Below, piece by piece: positions 27,521-36,476 of a stretch of 64,000 bases of DNA (positions are counted from its first letter, which is position 1; every line of letters starts with the position of its first letter). This DNA is from an uncultured bacterium. GTDB lineage: Bacteria; Hydrogenedentota; Hydrogenedentia; Hydrogenedentales; Hydrogenedentaceae. The translations under genes were made by a program, and so were the position numbers. Under the pieces are notes generated by a model that searched no databases, had not been told where the DNA came from, and was given only the letters and a program-made list of their open reading frames with translations. Location: the NCBI GenBank assembly GCA_938014335.1, contig CALLRP010000025.1:1-64000 (forward strand), given 5' to 3'.

Positions 27521-30124
27521 TTATACCACCTTCTCACTCTTTTCTACTTTAAAGATCAATTCATTAGCATCATTTGTATCTATTCGGACATGGTCTCCTT
27601 CTCCAATACCTTGTGAAAGAATTTGCATCGCCAATGCATCTACAATTTTTCTCTGGATGACTCGTTTCAAAGGTCTTGCACCAAACACAGGGTCATATCC
27701 CTCTTCCGCAAGTAGATTTTTTGCATCATCACTTACTGTAAAATGTATTTCTCTTTCTGATAAACGATTTACCACTTGATTGAGCTGTAAATCTACAATC
27801 TGCCTTATCTCTTCTTTTCTCAACGGTTGGAAAAGGATTATATCATCTACACGATTTAGAAATTCGGGACGAAAATGATTATGAAGGATATTGGTTACAT
27901 ATTCTACCTGTTTTTCATAACTCAAATTGGTTCTCTGAAATACTTCACTTCCCAAATTAGAAGTCATAATTATAATGGTATTGCGGAAATCTACCGTTCT
28001 CCCTTTCCCATCCGTTAGTCGTCCATCATCCAACAATTGTAAGAGGACATTAAATACCTCAGGATGGGCTTTTTCAATTTCATCTAAAAGGACTACACTG
28101 TATGGTTTTCTTCTCACTGATTCAGTAAGTTGCCCTCCTTCTTCATAACCTACATAGCCCGGAGGAGCCCCAATAAGGCGAGCAACCGAATGTTTTTCCA
28201 TGTACTCGGACATATCTATCCGTATCATGGCTTGCTCATGGTCAAACAACAATTCGGCTAATGCTCGTGCTAATTCCGTTTTGCCAACTCCGGTAGGTCC
28301 AAGAAAGATAAATGAACCAATGGGACGGTTGGGGTCTTTTAAGCCAGCCCTTGCTCTACGAACTGCATCCGAAACGGCACGAATCCCTTCCTTTTGTCCA
28401 ACCACACGACGGGAAAGCCGTTCTTCCATATTTATTAACCTTTGCATTTCTCCTTCTAACAAGCGGTCCACAGGAATTCCCGTCCAGCTGGATACTATTT
28501 TAGAGATATGCTCATCTGTTACCTCTTCACTTAAAAAACTTCCATTTTTCTGTATCTCTTCTAATTCTTTTTTCTTCTGTTCCAATTCTTTTCGTAATTG
28601 GTTAAGTTCGCCATACAAAATTTCAGAGGCTTTTCTTAAATCTCCCTGTCGTTGGGCTATTTCTGCCTGTCGCTTCGCCTCTTCTATTCTGACATTAATC
28701 TCGCGTATCTGGTTTATGACGGCTCTTTCTGTCTGCCATTTTGCTTTTTTGGCATTAAGTTCTTCGCGTAATTCTGCAATTTCTTTCTCAATGGCTTCTC
28801 GTCTTTCTATGCCTGATTTTTCCGTTTCTTTTTTCAATGCCAGATGTTCAATTTCTAATTGCCGAATCCTTCTGTCCAAAATATCTATTTCGTATGGCAT
28901 ACTATCTATTTCTATTCGTAATCGGGATGCTGCTTCATCAATTAAATCAATGGCTTTATCCGGAAGGAAACGGTCCGTAATATATCGGTGACTTAAGTAT
29001 GCAGATGCTACAATTGCATCATCGCGAATGCGGACTCCATGGTGAACCTCATACTTTTCTTTCAGCCCGCGAAGTATGGCAATCGTATCTTCGACATCAG
29101 GTTCATCGACAAGAATAGGTTGAAACCTCCGCTCCAGTGCAGGGTCTTTTTCAACATGTTTCCTGTATTCATCCAGAGTTGTCGCACCAATACAGTGAAG
29201 TTCCCCTCGCGCTAATGCGGGTTTTAGCATATTGGACGCATCCATAGCCCCCTCCGCAGAGCCGGCACCAATCAGTGTATGCATCTCATCAATGAAAAGA
29301 ATGATACTTCCTTCAGATTCTTGAATAGTAGAGAGCACCGCTTTAAGACGCTCCTCAAATTCACCTCTGAATTTACTCCCTGCAATAAGAGCCGATAGAT
29401 CCAGGGCATGAATTCTTTTGTTCTTTAGTGTTTCTGGAACATCACCTGAAACTATTCTCTGGGCTAACCCCTCTACAATGGCTGTTTTACCCACACCGGG
29501 TTCACCAATCAACACCGGATTGTTTTTTGTCCTACGAGACAATACCTGGATTACTCTTCTTATCTCCTCATCTCGGCCAATAACAGGGTCTAATTTGCCC
29601 GCTCGTGCTAATTGAGTTAAGTCCCGACTAAACCTTTCAAGAGCATCGTAGGTCGATTCTGCATTGGGGTCATCTACACGCTGGTTTCCGCGGACTTCTT
29701 TCAAAGCCGATAATAAGTTTGTTTCATTAATCCCCAGATTTTTAAGTATTTTTCCAGCATGATTGCTCTTCTCACGAACCATTCCTAAAAGAACATGTTC
29801 AGAACTTAAATATTGGTCTTTCAAAGTTTGAGCAAAGTTCCATGAGTTCTCTAAAACCTGCTGAAGTTCATAAGACAAGTTGGGATTATGTAGCCCTGAA
29901 GAAACTCGTGGTAACTTTTCCATCTCTTGAGTTATGTATGTTTGAATCTGTCCTTTGGAAACTCCTAATCGTTGTAATATAGGAACAACCGCTGAGTTAT
30001 TCTTTGAAATTAATGAAGACAGCAAATGTAATGATGTGATTTCAGGATGTCCTTTGTTTGTTGCTAAATCAAGTGCTTCCGATAAAGCATCCTGCAAAGG
30101 TATAGTTAATCTATCAAATCTCAT
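27521..30124 (-). CDS. clpB: ATP-dependent disaggregase ClpB
   Basis: 867 residues, full length. The Clp N-domain repeats ([23 protein letters not shown]) are followed by AAA-1 (Walker [20 protein letters not shown], Walker [16 protein letters not shown]), the long coiled-coil middle domain typical of ClpB and absent from ClpA (about 410-530), and AAA-2 ([39 protein letters not shown]). With DnaK it dissolves protein aggregates. The ATG at 30124 has an ideal AAGGAGGTAATAACCT. A -24/-12 promoter match lies just upstream at 30159-30176. A 263-residue plus-strand ORF inside the gene is a shadow. Confidence 0.97.
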   Translation of the reverse strand: MRFDRLTIPLQDALSEALDLATNKGHPEITSLHLLSSLISKNNSAVVPILQRLGVSKGQIQTYITQEMEKLPRVSSGLHNPNLSYELQQVLENSWNFAQTLKDQYLSSEHVLLGMVREKSNHAGKILKNLGINETNLLSALKEVRGNQRVDDPNAESTYDALERFSRDLTQLARAGKLDPVIGRDEEIRRVIQVLSRRTKNNPVLIGEPGVGKTAIVEGLAQRIVSGDVPETLKNKRIHALDLSALIAGSKFRGEFEERLKAVLSTIQESEGSIILFIDEMHTLIGAGSAEGAMDASNMLKPALARGELHCIGATTLDEYRKHVEKDPALERRFQPILVDEPDVEDTIAILRGLKEKYEVHHGVRIRDDAIVASAYLSHRYITDRFLPDKAIDLIDEAASRLRIEIDSMPYEIDILDRRIRQLEIEHLALKKETEKSGIERREAIEKEIAELREELNAKKAKWQTERAVINQIREINVRIEEAKRQAEIAQRQGDLRKASEILYGELNQLRKELEQKKKELEEIQKNGSFLSEEVTDEHISKIVSSWTGIPVDRLLEGEMQRLINMEERLSRRVVGQKEGIRAVSDAVRRARAGLKDPNRPIGSFIFLGPTGVGKTELARALAELLFDHEQAMIRIDMSEYMEKHSVARLIGAPPGYVGYEEGGQLTESVRRKPYSVVLLDEIEKAHPEVFNVLLQLLDDGRLTDGKGRTVDFRNTIIIMTSNLGSEVFQRTNLSYEKQVEYVTNILHNHFRPEFLNRVDDIILFQPLRKEEIRQIVDLQLNQVVNRLSEREIHFTVSDDAKNLLAEEGYDPVFGARPLKRVIQRKIVDALAMQILSQGIGEGDHVRIDTNDANELIFKVEKSEKVV

Positions 30125-30158
30125 AGGTTATTACCTCCTTATTTTTTATTTTTAATAC

Positions 30159-30176
30159 AAGCAAATGGTATGCCAA
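30159..30176 (-). promoter_or_regulatory. Candidate sigma-54 (-24/-12) promoter of clpB
   Basis: On the minus strand the sequence is TTGGCATACCATTTGCTT. It has the invariant GG and GC dinucleotides exactly ten bases apart and matches the TTGGCAC-N5-TTGC consensus apart from T for C at one position. The inferred transcription start is about 12 bases downstream, giving a leader of about 25 bases carrying the AAGGAGGT ribosome site. The rpoN gene lies in the same window at 43179. No enhancer-binding protein was found here. Confidence 0.55.
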
Positions 30177-30249
30177 TAAAAAATAGGCTTTTCTATCAAT
30201 TTTTTAAAATTTTTGTTTCAAAAAAATACTTATCTTTAAAATTTGTTTT

Positions 30250-30292
30250 AATTTAAAACGAAAGAGGCAAATCTTATAAAAGATTTGCCTCT
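30250..30292 (-). terminator. Rho-independent terminator of the porin gene
   Basis: A perfect 13-pair stem (AGAGGCAAATCTT, four-base loop, AAGATTTGCCTCT at 30263-30292) lies 23 bases after the porin stop codon. On the minus strand it is followed by TTCGTTTTAAA, a moderate T-rich tail. It also insulates clpB from the porin transcript. Confidence 0.75.
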
Positions 30293-30314
30293 AACAATAT
30301 AAATATTGATAGAT

Positions 30315-31877
30315 TTAGAATTTAAGAACCATCATCCAGAAGATGTATCCAGCATCGTCGTTATCCGAACCACCTGAAAAACCGGTCCCGTTGGCTTGAA
30401 TATAAGCACCTTGTGCTAATCCATCACCTACAAATAAGTAATTACCGTATAATAGGAACCACAGGTCTTTTGAGTAATTGTATTTAATCCATGCGGCGAT
30501 TTCCCAACCTATGTCACTTTCACCTTCGTCTGTCCAGAAACTAAGCAGGGGCGCTGCATAGAATTTTCTACCTAAGACCTTAAATGTTTTCGGTGGGTCA
30601 AAGGGGGAGACAATCCCATCATAAGCTCCATGGACATGTAATAAGATTTTTTCTGTGGGTTTTAATTCGAACCCTAACTGAACCTGCCAGTAATTTGATA
30701 ACCAGCCATTATCATTTACTGTAGGAAGATAGTTTTTATCAGAGAAAAGACGATTAAATGAATGACTTGCTTCAGGTTCATAAAATGGATTTAGCCAATC
30801 CCAGAAACTGATGCTACGATTGTCATCACCCTGGAAAAATACACCCAAAGTATAAATTCGGGGCGACCATTTTACATCTTCAAATGTATATCCCAAAGTA
30901 AGTTCTGCACCTAAATCACCCCAATTCGCGTCATCATCACCATATATCATACCTATAGGTTTAAAGGTCGCACCTAACGAATCCGCTTCGCCAAATTGAT
31001 ATGCTAATTCTAAATCATAATCGAAGCCTGAGGATTTACCAAATGCACGGATACCAACAGTATGTAATTTTGTAACACCATAATCATCCCGACCGAAAAT
31101 GTCCTCTGCCCACTCGCGAATAGGATCTCCCGTGGTATCGTGAGGACTTAAACCATCTCTCAAGAAATACCAATAAGCAGAAACGGTTAATGGTTTCCAA
31201 CCTGCATAAGTTCCGTATATACCATAGAAATCTACATCCCCATCCTGTTCAATCTGGAAACGGTCATTCAGTTTAGATGCAAAAGCATCAACAGTCCAAT
31301 CTCCTTGTTTATAGGTGAGACGAATAGCATCCTGGGAGGAATATTGAGAAGGGGTTAGCATATTTGTTACTAACCAACCTTTACCCATGATCAAGTCTTG
31401 ACGACCCACACGCAATGTTAAAGGTGCACCAAACAATTCTCGAACTTCTACATACGCTTGCTCGATTTCAACATCATCTTTAGAATCGGCTCTTGTATCT
31501 ATTCCTGTTACATAATCCTTTGAACGAAAGTCTTCACCCCAGATATGCCAGTCATAAAATTCAATAAATGCAGAAACATTATCTGTAAAGTCTGCTTTAA
31601 AATTTAGTAATACAGAAGTTTCATACCGCACCCAATCTGTACCTTCATCATCCCATTTGAATAGAGATGTAATACTATTTCCACCCACAGGTCTTCTTTG
31701 TATAAATGCAGGTGGTATCCTTTCCGTTCTTGGAGCAAATGTATTAATATACCACCTTCCCCGAATCCTCAATTCACCCCCCACAGAAACACTCTGTAAT
31801 TCTGCCATCGCTACAGATGTAACAATAGCAAATAAAAGAAAAACGAAAAATCCCCTAGTCAACATTGATTTGTTCAT
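30315..31877 (-). CDS. Outer-membrane beta-barrel porin, alginate-export type
   Basis: 520 residues. A signal peptide (GFFVFLLFAIVTSVAMA) precedes a barrel of alternating amphipathic strands that ends in aromatic-rich strands and a terminal Phe (IFWMMVLKF), the signature recognised by the outer-membrane assembly machinery. The early VGGELRIRGRWYINTF and RVGRQDLIMGKGWLVTNM segments match the alginate-export (AlgE-like) porin family. It is likely a channel for acidic oligosaccharides or other solutes; specificity is not deducible. ATG 31877 follows AAAGGGTACTTAG. Monocistronic, with its own terminator. Confidence 0.85.
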   Translation of the reverse strand: MNKSMLTRGFFVFLLFAIVTSVAMAELQSVSVGGELRIRGRWYINTFAPRTERIPPAFIQRRPVGGNSITSLFKWDDEGTDWVRYETSVLLNFKADFTDNVSAFIEFYDWHIWGEDFRSKDYVTGIDTRADSKDDVEIEQAYVEVRELFGAPLTLRVGRQDLIMGKGWLVTNMLTPSQYSSQDAIRLTYKQGDWTVDAFASKLNDRFQIEQDGDVDFYGIYGTYAGWKPLTVSAYWYFLRDGLSPHDTTGDPIREWAEDIFGRDDYGVTKLHTVGIRAFGKSSGFDYDLELAYQFGEADSLGATFKPIGMIYGDDDANWGDLGAELTLGYTFEDVKWSPRIYTLGVFFQGDDNRSISFWDWLNPFYEPEASHSFNRLFSDKNYLPTVNDNGWLSNYWQVQLGFELKPTEKILLHVHGAYDGIVSPFDPPKTFKVLGRKFYAAPLLSFWTDEGESDIGWEIAAWIKYNYSKDLWFLLYGNYLFVGDGLAQGAYIQANGTGFSGGSDNDDAGYIFWMMVLKF

Positions 31878-32041
31878 CTAAGTACCCTTTCATCAAATTA
31901 TTAGTTTTATTGTTTGAGAGAAATCAAATAAAAAATCACAATTTTATAATCATATTAAATAGATGACAAAAAATTCAAACAGTAGAAGAATATTTTTAAA
32001 TTCACCTTTGTTAATAATACAAAAAATAAAGGAGAGTAAGT

Positions 32042-32626
32042 ATGGTTGCTGTAAATTCTACCATGTTACCAATAGGGACAGAAGCCCCTGATTTTCACTT
32101 AAAAGATACATCAGGAAAAATCGTTAATCGAGATGATTTTCGAGGTCGTAATGGGTTGCTTATTATGTTTATTTGTAACCATTGTCCATTTGTTAAACAT
32201 ATCCAGAACGAATTAGTACAATTAACAAATGAATATCAAAATAAAGGCATTGGAATTGTAGGTATAAACTCCAATAATGCAGAAAAATATCCAGAAGATT
32301 CGTATGAAAAAATGAAAGAAGAAGTAGAAAAGGTTGGATACACGTTTCCCTATTTATACGATGAAACACAAGAGGTAGCCAAAAATTATAAAGCGGCATG
32401 TACTCCTGATTTCTTTTTATTTGATGAAAATTTCAAATTAGTATATCGTGGGCAATTCGATGATTCTCGCCCTGGAAATGGGAAACCCATTGATGGCAAA
32501 GATTTAAGAAATGCTTTAGATTGCTTATTAGAAGGGAAAACCATCCCTGAACATCAACGACCCAGTATAGGCTGTAATATCAAATGGAAGCCTGGTAATG
32601 AACCTGATTATTTTCTAAATCATTAA
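32042..32626 (+). CDS. Thioredoxin-like / AhpC-TSA-family protein
   Basis: 194 residues. The AhpC/TSA-type opening (LPIGTEAPDFHLKDTSGK) is followed by a thioredoxin-fold active-site region MFICNHCPFVKHIQNEL at about residues 41-57, with CNHC in place of the thioredoxin CGPC. The cis-proline region ACTPDFFLFD and the C-terminal SIGCNIKWKPGNEPDYF define the widespread bacterial thioredoxin family with this CxHCP motif. It has no signal peptide. Likely a cytoplasmic thiol peroxidase or disulfide oxidoreductase. AAAGGAGAGTAAGT precedes the ATG. Confidence 0.92.
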   Translation: MVAVNSTMLPIGTEAPDFHLKDTSGKIVNRDDFRGRNGLLIMFICNHCPFVKHIQNELVQLTNEYQNKGIGIVGINSNNAEKYPEDSYEKMKEEVEKVGYTFPYLYDETQEVAKNYKAACTPDFFLFDENFKLVYRGQFDDSRPGNGKPIDGKDLRNALDCLLEGKTIPEHQRPSIGCNIKWKPGNEPDYFLNH

Positions 32627-32723
32627 TCCAATATAATCATTAGCATTGATTTGCATTTTTGTTATTGCTTCCTTTTTATAATAATATCTTATATATTAAT
32701 GATTTTTATGAAAGGAAGCGAAT

Positions 32724-33182
32724 ATGAAAAATAACAATACACCTGCAGAAAGAACCGACTCAATACTTTCTTTTTTTAAATTATCTATGAGACTACTTGC
32801 TATCGCTTATTTTATAGGTGCATTATTCTTTTTCTTTATCACAGATGGTGTCAACTACATCTTAAATTTTCTCCCTATTTTCTTAAAAATATTACAGCCT
32901 TTACCTGAAAAAAATACAGATTATTTTTGGCTTCCATTAGTGGCTTCTCTTATGCTGGTACTGACATATATCGCATACCAATCGTCAAAAGACCCACACA
33001 ATAAGATACTATTGAACCTTCACATCTTATCAAAGTTTATTTCTTCTGCAGGTTATCTTTTCCTATTTTTAACAGATAAATTTGTGTTTGGATATATAGT
33101 AGGTTGTCTTCTGGACCTTGCTATCTGTGTTTTTGTCATCTATTTGAAATTAAAAATCAAAAAAATAGAGAGCGTTTCCTAA
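32724..33182 (+). CDS. Small four-helix membrane protein, unknown function
   Basis: 152 residues. Four hydrophobic helices at about 22-52, 68-84, 92-112 and 120-140 fill most of the protein; the C-terminus is basic (KLKIKKIE). The family is not recognised. GAAAGGAAGCGAAT precedes the ATG. The stop lies seven bases before the lipocalin-like gene, and it opens a packed four-gene set ending with the GMC oxidoreductase, so a role with that pathway is likely (inference). Confidence 0.8.
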   Translation: MKNNNTPAERTDSILSFFKLSMRLLAIAYFIGALFFFFITDGVNYILNFLPIFLKILQPLPEKNTDYFWLPLVASLMLVLTYIAYQSSKDPHNKILLNLHILSKFISSAGYLFLFLTDKFVFGYIVGCLLDLAICVFVIYLKLKIKKIESVS

Positions 33183-33189
33183 TATTATC

Positions 33190-34224
33190 ATGAAGTTTCC
33201 ATATCATATAACCAATCAATCCTTTTTAATACCAGAATGTAAAAAAAATGCTTATGAAGTTTGGTATTGGAAATTGAATCCTATTGAAGTAGACTGGTCT
33301 TTCTGGTTTCGTTTCACAATATTAAAAAATAACACAAAAAATGTGGCAGAGGTATGGGGAATTTTTTCAAAGAAAGATTCTACCAATGACCCGACAAAAT
33401 CACTAAATATCGCAGTAAAAAAAACTTTTTCTTTTGAGGAATGTTCCTATCGTTTACCAGATAACAGTATTACGCTTCGTGATAATTTTGTTAATTTTAC
33501 ATTCTGTCATGGATATATTAATGATAAAGACAAAGTACTTAAATGGGACTTAAATTTGATGCCTATTGCTCCACAAGCATCTTATAATTTTGTTCCTTAT
33601 TTATTATGGAAAAGAGGAGTTGTTAAAAATTATGCAGTTACAACCCACGAAAAAATACTTTATAACGGGACCATAGAAGTAAACCAGGAGACTGTTCAGG
33701 TAAATAATGCATTAGGTATGCAGGGACATTTAGCAGGCCTAAAACAGGGGCACTCATGGGCATGGGCTCATAGTTGCATTTTTTACGATGAAGAAAGTGG
33801 GGAAGCAGTCCCTATTATCATTGATGTTTTAACCGCCCGTGCAAGATTAGGGTGCAAAATAGCCTCTCCCCCTCTTACAACGTTATTTTTATATTATGAA
33901 GGGAAAATATACTCATTAAATTCCATTCGTAGTATGCTCCATATTCGATCTAAATATATTCCTCTATTTTGGGAATTTAGAACCAATACAGATGATATTC
34001 AATTATCTACTACAATCGAGGCAGACCCTTCTCTTGTCGTAGGTGTTCAATATGAAGATACGGATGGAAGTCCACTATATTGTTACAATACTAAAATGGC
34101 AACAATGAAATTAGTAATTTATGATAGGAAATTAAATAAGGAACGACAATTTATTAGTTTAAATAAATGTGCCTTTGAATGGGTACAAAGGCAACTCTGG
34201 AATAAAGTTCCTCTATCAATATGA
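33190..34224 (+). CDS. CrtC/AttH-like lipocalin-fold protein
   Basis: 344 residues, no signal peptide. The N-terminal half has many aromatic beta strands (YEVWYWKLNPIEVDWSFWFRFTIL). The central GMQGHLAGLKQGHSWAWAHS (about 177-196) resembles the GxQxH...W.W.H motif of the hydroxyneurosporene synthase (CrtC)/AttH and tocopherol-cyclase-like lipocalin families, which hydrate or cyclise isoprenoids or other lipids. Assignment rests on this motif and the strand pattern, so it is tentative. The gene overlaps the next one by four bases (ATGA), indicating translational coupling, and the GMC oxidoreductase is third in line. Confidence 0.65.
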   Translation: MKFPYHITNQSFLIPECKKNAYEVWYWKLNPIEVDWSFWFRFTILKNNTKNVAEVWGIFSKKDSTNDPTKSLNIAVKKTFSFEECSYRLPDNSITLRDNFVNFTFCHGYINDKDKVLKWDLNLMPIAPQASYNFVPYLLWKRGVVKNYAVTTHEKILYNGTIEVNQETVQVNNALGMQGHLAGLKQGHSWAWAHSCIFYDEESGEAVPIIIDVLTARARLGCKIASPPLTTLFLYYEGKIYSLNSIRSMLHIRSKYIPLFWEFRTNTDDIQLSTTIEADPSLVVGVQYEDTDGSPLYCYNTKMATMKLVIYDRKLNKERQFISLNKCAFEWVQRQLWNKVPLSI

Positions 34225-34661
34225 GAATATATATGGAACCATTTCTTAAAAAAAATAGCTATGCTATACTAAAAACGCTCTTCGACGATGACCCTTATTG
34301 GCTTGAAAAGATATCCATAGATAATTTCTGGGTCGAATTTAAGAAAACATTAGATACTTTGCCACCCCTTAAACGATTTGCTTTTGCTCTGGCTATTGTT
34401 ATTCTTTCAATAATCCCCCCTCCTTATTCATTCTTTTCTGCCATTCATAATTCGAAATTACTTGTGAGAAAAAAATGGCTCTATTCATGGGAACAATCAA
34501 GATGGATTTGGAGAAAATCTTTATTTTTAGGTATTCGGATTCTCCTTGTAGGGAGTGCACTACAACTACCTCAAACTATGGTCCATACAAATTATCATGA
34601 ATTTCTTTCAGAGCGAGAAAAACACCTTTGTTTGAAGGTAAGAGAGATAAATAATGAATGA
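34221..34661 (+). CDS. Small hypothetical protein coupled to the GMC oxidoreductase
   Basis: 146 residues. The start ATG overlaps the stop of the lipocalin-like gene. One hydrophobic segment at about 52-75 (RFAFALAIVILSIIPPPYSFF) and a second weak one near 110-122 lie among basic, Trp-rich sequence. Its size, position and a FDDDPYWLEKISIDNFW-like helix recall the small domain that precedes or accompanies the catalytic domain in long-chain alcohol/steroid-type GMC oxidoreductases, but this is inference from context. The stop overlaps the GMC start by eight bases, so the two products are made together. Confidence 0.7.
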   Translation: MRIYMEPFLKKNSYAILKTLFDDDPYWLEKISIDNFWVEFKKTLDTLPPLKRFAFALAIVILSIIPPPYSFFSAIHNSKLLVRKKWLYSWEQSRWIWRKSLFLGIRILLVGSALQLPQTMVHTNYHEFLSEREKHLCLKVREINNE

Positions 34662-36198
34662 ATATCTACTCGATATATACAACCGTTCTAATGTGATTAA
34701 TTTAGCAGATAATGAAACCACAAATCTAACTAATATTATTTATGATTTTATAGTTATTGGCAGTGGAGCGGGGGGGGCAGTTATCTCAAAAGAACTTGCA
34801 GAACAAGGAGCAAATGTAGCCCTCATCGAGGAAGGTTCGCTCCCTTTTCCATGGGAAACTTCCGCATTTCGTTCCTTGCTTAAATTATACCGCGATAATG
34901 GATTTACAGGGACTATTGGTAAACCTATGATACCTATCCCATTAGGACGATGTGTCGGTGGAACAACTGTAATTAACTCGGGTACATGCTTCCGTGTTCC
35001 TAAAAAGGTATTAAATATATGGGAAGAAGAGTTTGGCTTGAAAGACTTTAATAGTGAAAACCTTCAAGATTGCTTTTCAAAAGTTGAAAGTGAAATTCAT
35101 GTTGAAGACGCTGACTGGAATGTTATGAATAAATCCAGTGATTTTATACGAAAGGTCTTTTTGAACAAAGGTTTGCCATGCTTTCCTTTGAGAAGAAATA
35201 CACATAACTGTAAAGGATGCGGGATGTGCTGTTATGGCTGTACCTCAGGGGCAAAAAAGAGCATGGAACTCTCGTATATACCTAAAGGAATTCAGGCGGG
35301 TCTAACATTATTCTATAATGCAAGAGCGAGCCATATCCTTCTATCCGATAGTAAAACAGCACAGGGAACAGCCATTGATGTAATTCATCCGTATACGCAT
35401 AAGGTCATCAAAAGAATTGTAATTAAAGGGAAAAATGTTATTGTTTCCTGTGGAACTATGTTATCGCCTTTATTACTTAAAAGAAGTGGCATTGCAGTTG
35501 ATAATCTCAATTTAGGGGCACATTTAACTATCCATCCCGCAAGTAAAATTGCTATCGAATTAGAGGATGAAGTTTCTTCCTGGGTGGGAATCCCTCAGGG
35601 ATGCTACAGTACTGCACTGGAAGAAGAGGGTATCATCTTTGAAGGTGTAGCTATGCCCCCTGATTTAGGTCCTTCTGCAGTCCCTTTCTCAGGCAGGGAG
35701 CTTATTCATTACTGGAAAAATTATAAAAATATGGCAACCTTTGGATTTATGATTAAAGACAGTAATGAAGGGAAATTAAATTTCAGTATAAAAAATCATC
35801 CTATTTACTCTTATCAACTCACAGCTACCGATGTTCAGCGATTAAAGAGAGCCATAACCTTTCTTGCAGAATTATCATTAGAAGAAAAACCGGTTCAAAT
35901 ATTTATAATGGTAACAAGAAAACCGAATATTATTAGAGATAAAGAGGATTTATTAAGGTTTATCAGAGAGGAACATGCTCCATCCGATTTTGAGTGCATG
36001 GCATTCCATCCCTTAGGAACCTGTCGAATAGCAGACTCATCACTTAAAGGGGTATGCGATTCTAACCACAAGGTATTTGGCACAAATAACATCTATGTCT
36101 GTGATGGTAGTTCTATCCCAACATCTCTTGGCGTAAATCCACAATTAACCATCATGGCTCTGGCAACACGCTTAGCACAGATACTTATAAATAATTAA
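34654..36198 (+). CDS. GMC-family FAD oxidoreductase, cholesterol/long-chain alcohol oxidase type
   Basis: 514 residues. The FAD-binding FIVIGSGAGGAVISKELAEQG lies at about 30-50 with the ribose-binding Glu in ALIEEGS. PLGRCVGGTTVINSGTCFRVP is the GMC signature-1 region. A Cys-rich CKGCGMCCYGCTSGAKKS follows (about 188-205), as in fatty-alcohol and steroid-type members. The C-terminus has HPLGTCR (catalytic His region, about 450) and DGSSIPTSLGVNPQLTIMALA (FAD-binding end motif). It should oxidise a primary or secondary alcohol of a hydrophobic substrate. It ends a tightly coupled operon with a CrtC/AttH-like lipocalin protein, suggesting isoprenoid or lipid modification (inference). Confidence 0.9.
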   Translation: MNEYLLDIYNRSNVINLADNETTNLTNIIYDFIVIGSGAGGAVISKELAEQGANVALIEEGSLPFPWETSAFRSLLKLYRDNGFTGTIGKPMIPIPLGRCVGGTTVINSGTCFRVPKKVLNIWEEEFGLKDFNSENLQDCFSKVESEIHVEDADWNVMNKSSDFIRKVFLNKGLPCFPLRRNTHNCKGCGMCCYGCTSGAKKSMELSYIPKGIQAGLTLFYNARASHILLSDSKTAQGTAIDVIHPYTHKVIKRIVIKGKNVIVSCGTMLSPLLLKRSGIAVDNLNLGAHLTIHPASKIAIELEDEVSSWVGIPQGCYSTALEEEGIIFEGVAMPPDLGPSAVPFSGRELIHYWKNYKNMATFGFMIKDSNEGKLNFSIKNHPIYSYQLTATDVQRLKRAITFLAELSLEEKPVQIFIMVTRKPNIIRDKEDLLRFIREEHAPSDFECMAFHPLGTCRIADSSLKGVCDSNHKVFGTNNIYVCDGSSIPTSLGVNPQLTIMALATRLAQILINN

Positions 36199-36374
36199 AA
36201 ATCCCTATAGTCTTCCCTAAATAGTTGTTAAAGTGTTTTTCATTAGAGTTTCTATACTTTTATCTAAATAATATGAAAGCAGAAGCATCCCGGTTCCACA
36301 GAGAGTGCGGGTACCCCACCTAAACATCATATATCTACAGGTTATATACTTTTACTACACTTTATTATTGTATA

Positions 36375-36476
36375 TCATATCACTCCCCTTTTCATTCCGT
36401 CAGCAAGATACAGACGATACTTCTCGGGGAGGAATGCCTGCACTACTTTTTCGTCAGCAGGGATGGTGATTATACT
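36375..36476 (-). pseudogene. Possible coding remnant after the GH99-like gene
   Basis: Just past the stop of the GH99-like gene, another minus-strand frame stays open for 34 codons and reads as protein-like sequence (IITIPADEKVVQAFLPEKYR, then LYLADGMKRGVI, stop), richer in GC than the flanking spacer. It has no start of its own. It may be the end of a former longer reading frame or of an unrelated deleted gene. The family is not recognised; the rest of the 277-base spacer shows nothing I can name. Confidence 0.25.

Noticed and set aside
28200-28991. 263-residue plus-strand ORF
   Set aside because: Lies wholly inside clpB opposite its AAA-2 and coiled-coil coding sequence, with no ribosome site or family resemblance.
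32643-32660. Possible second sigma-54 promoter (TTAGCATTGATTTGCAT)
   Set aside because: The first GG is AG and the spacing to GC is nine, not ten; it fails both invariant requirements.
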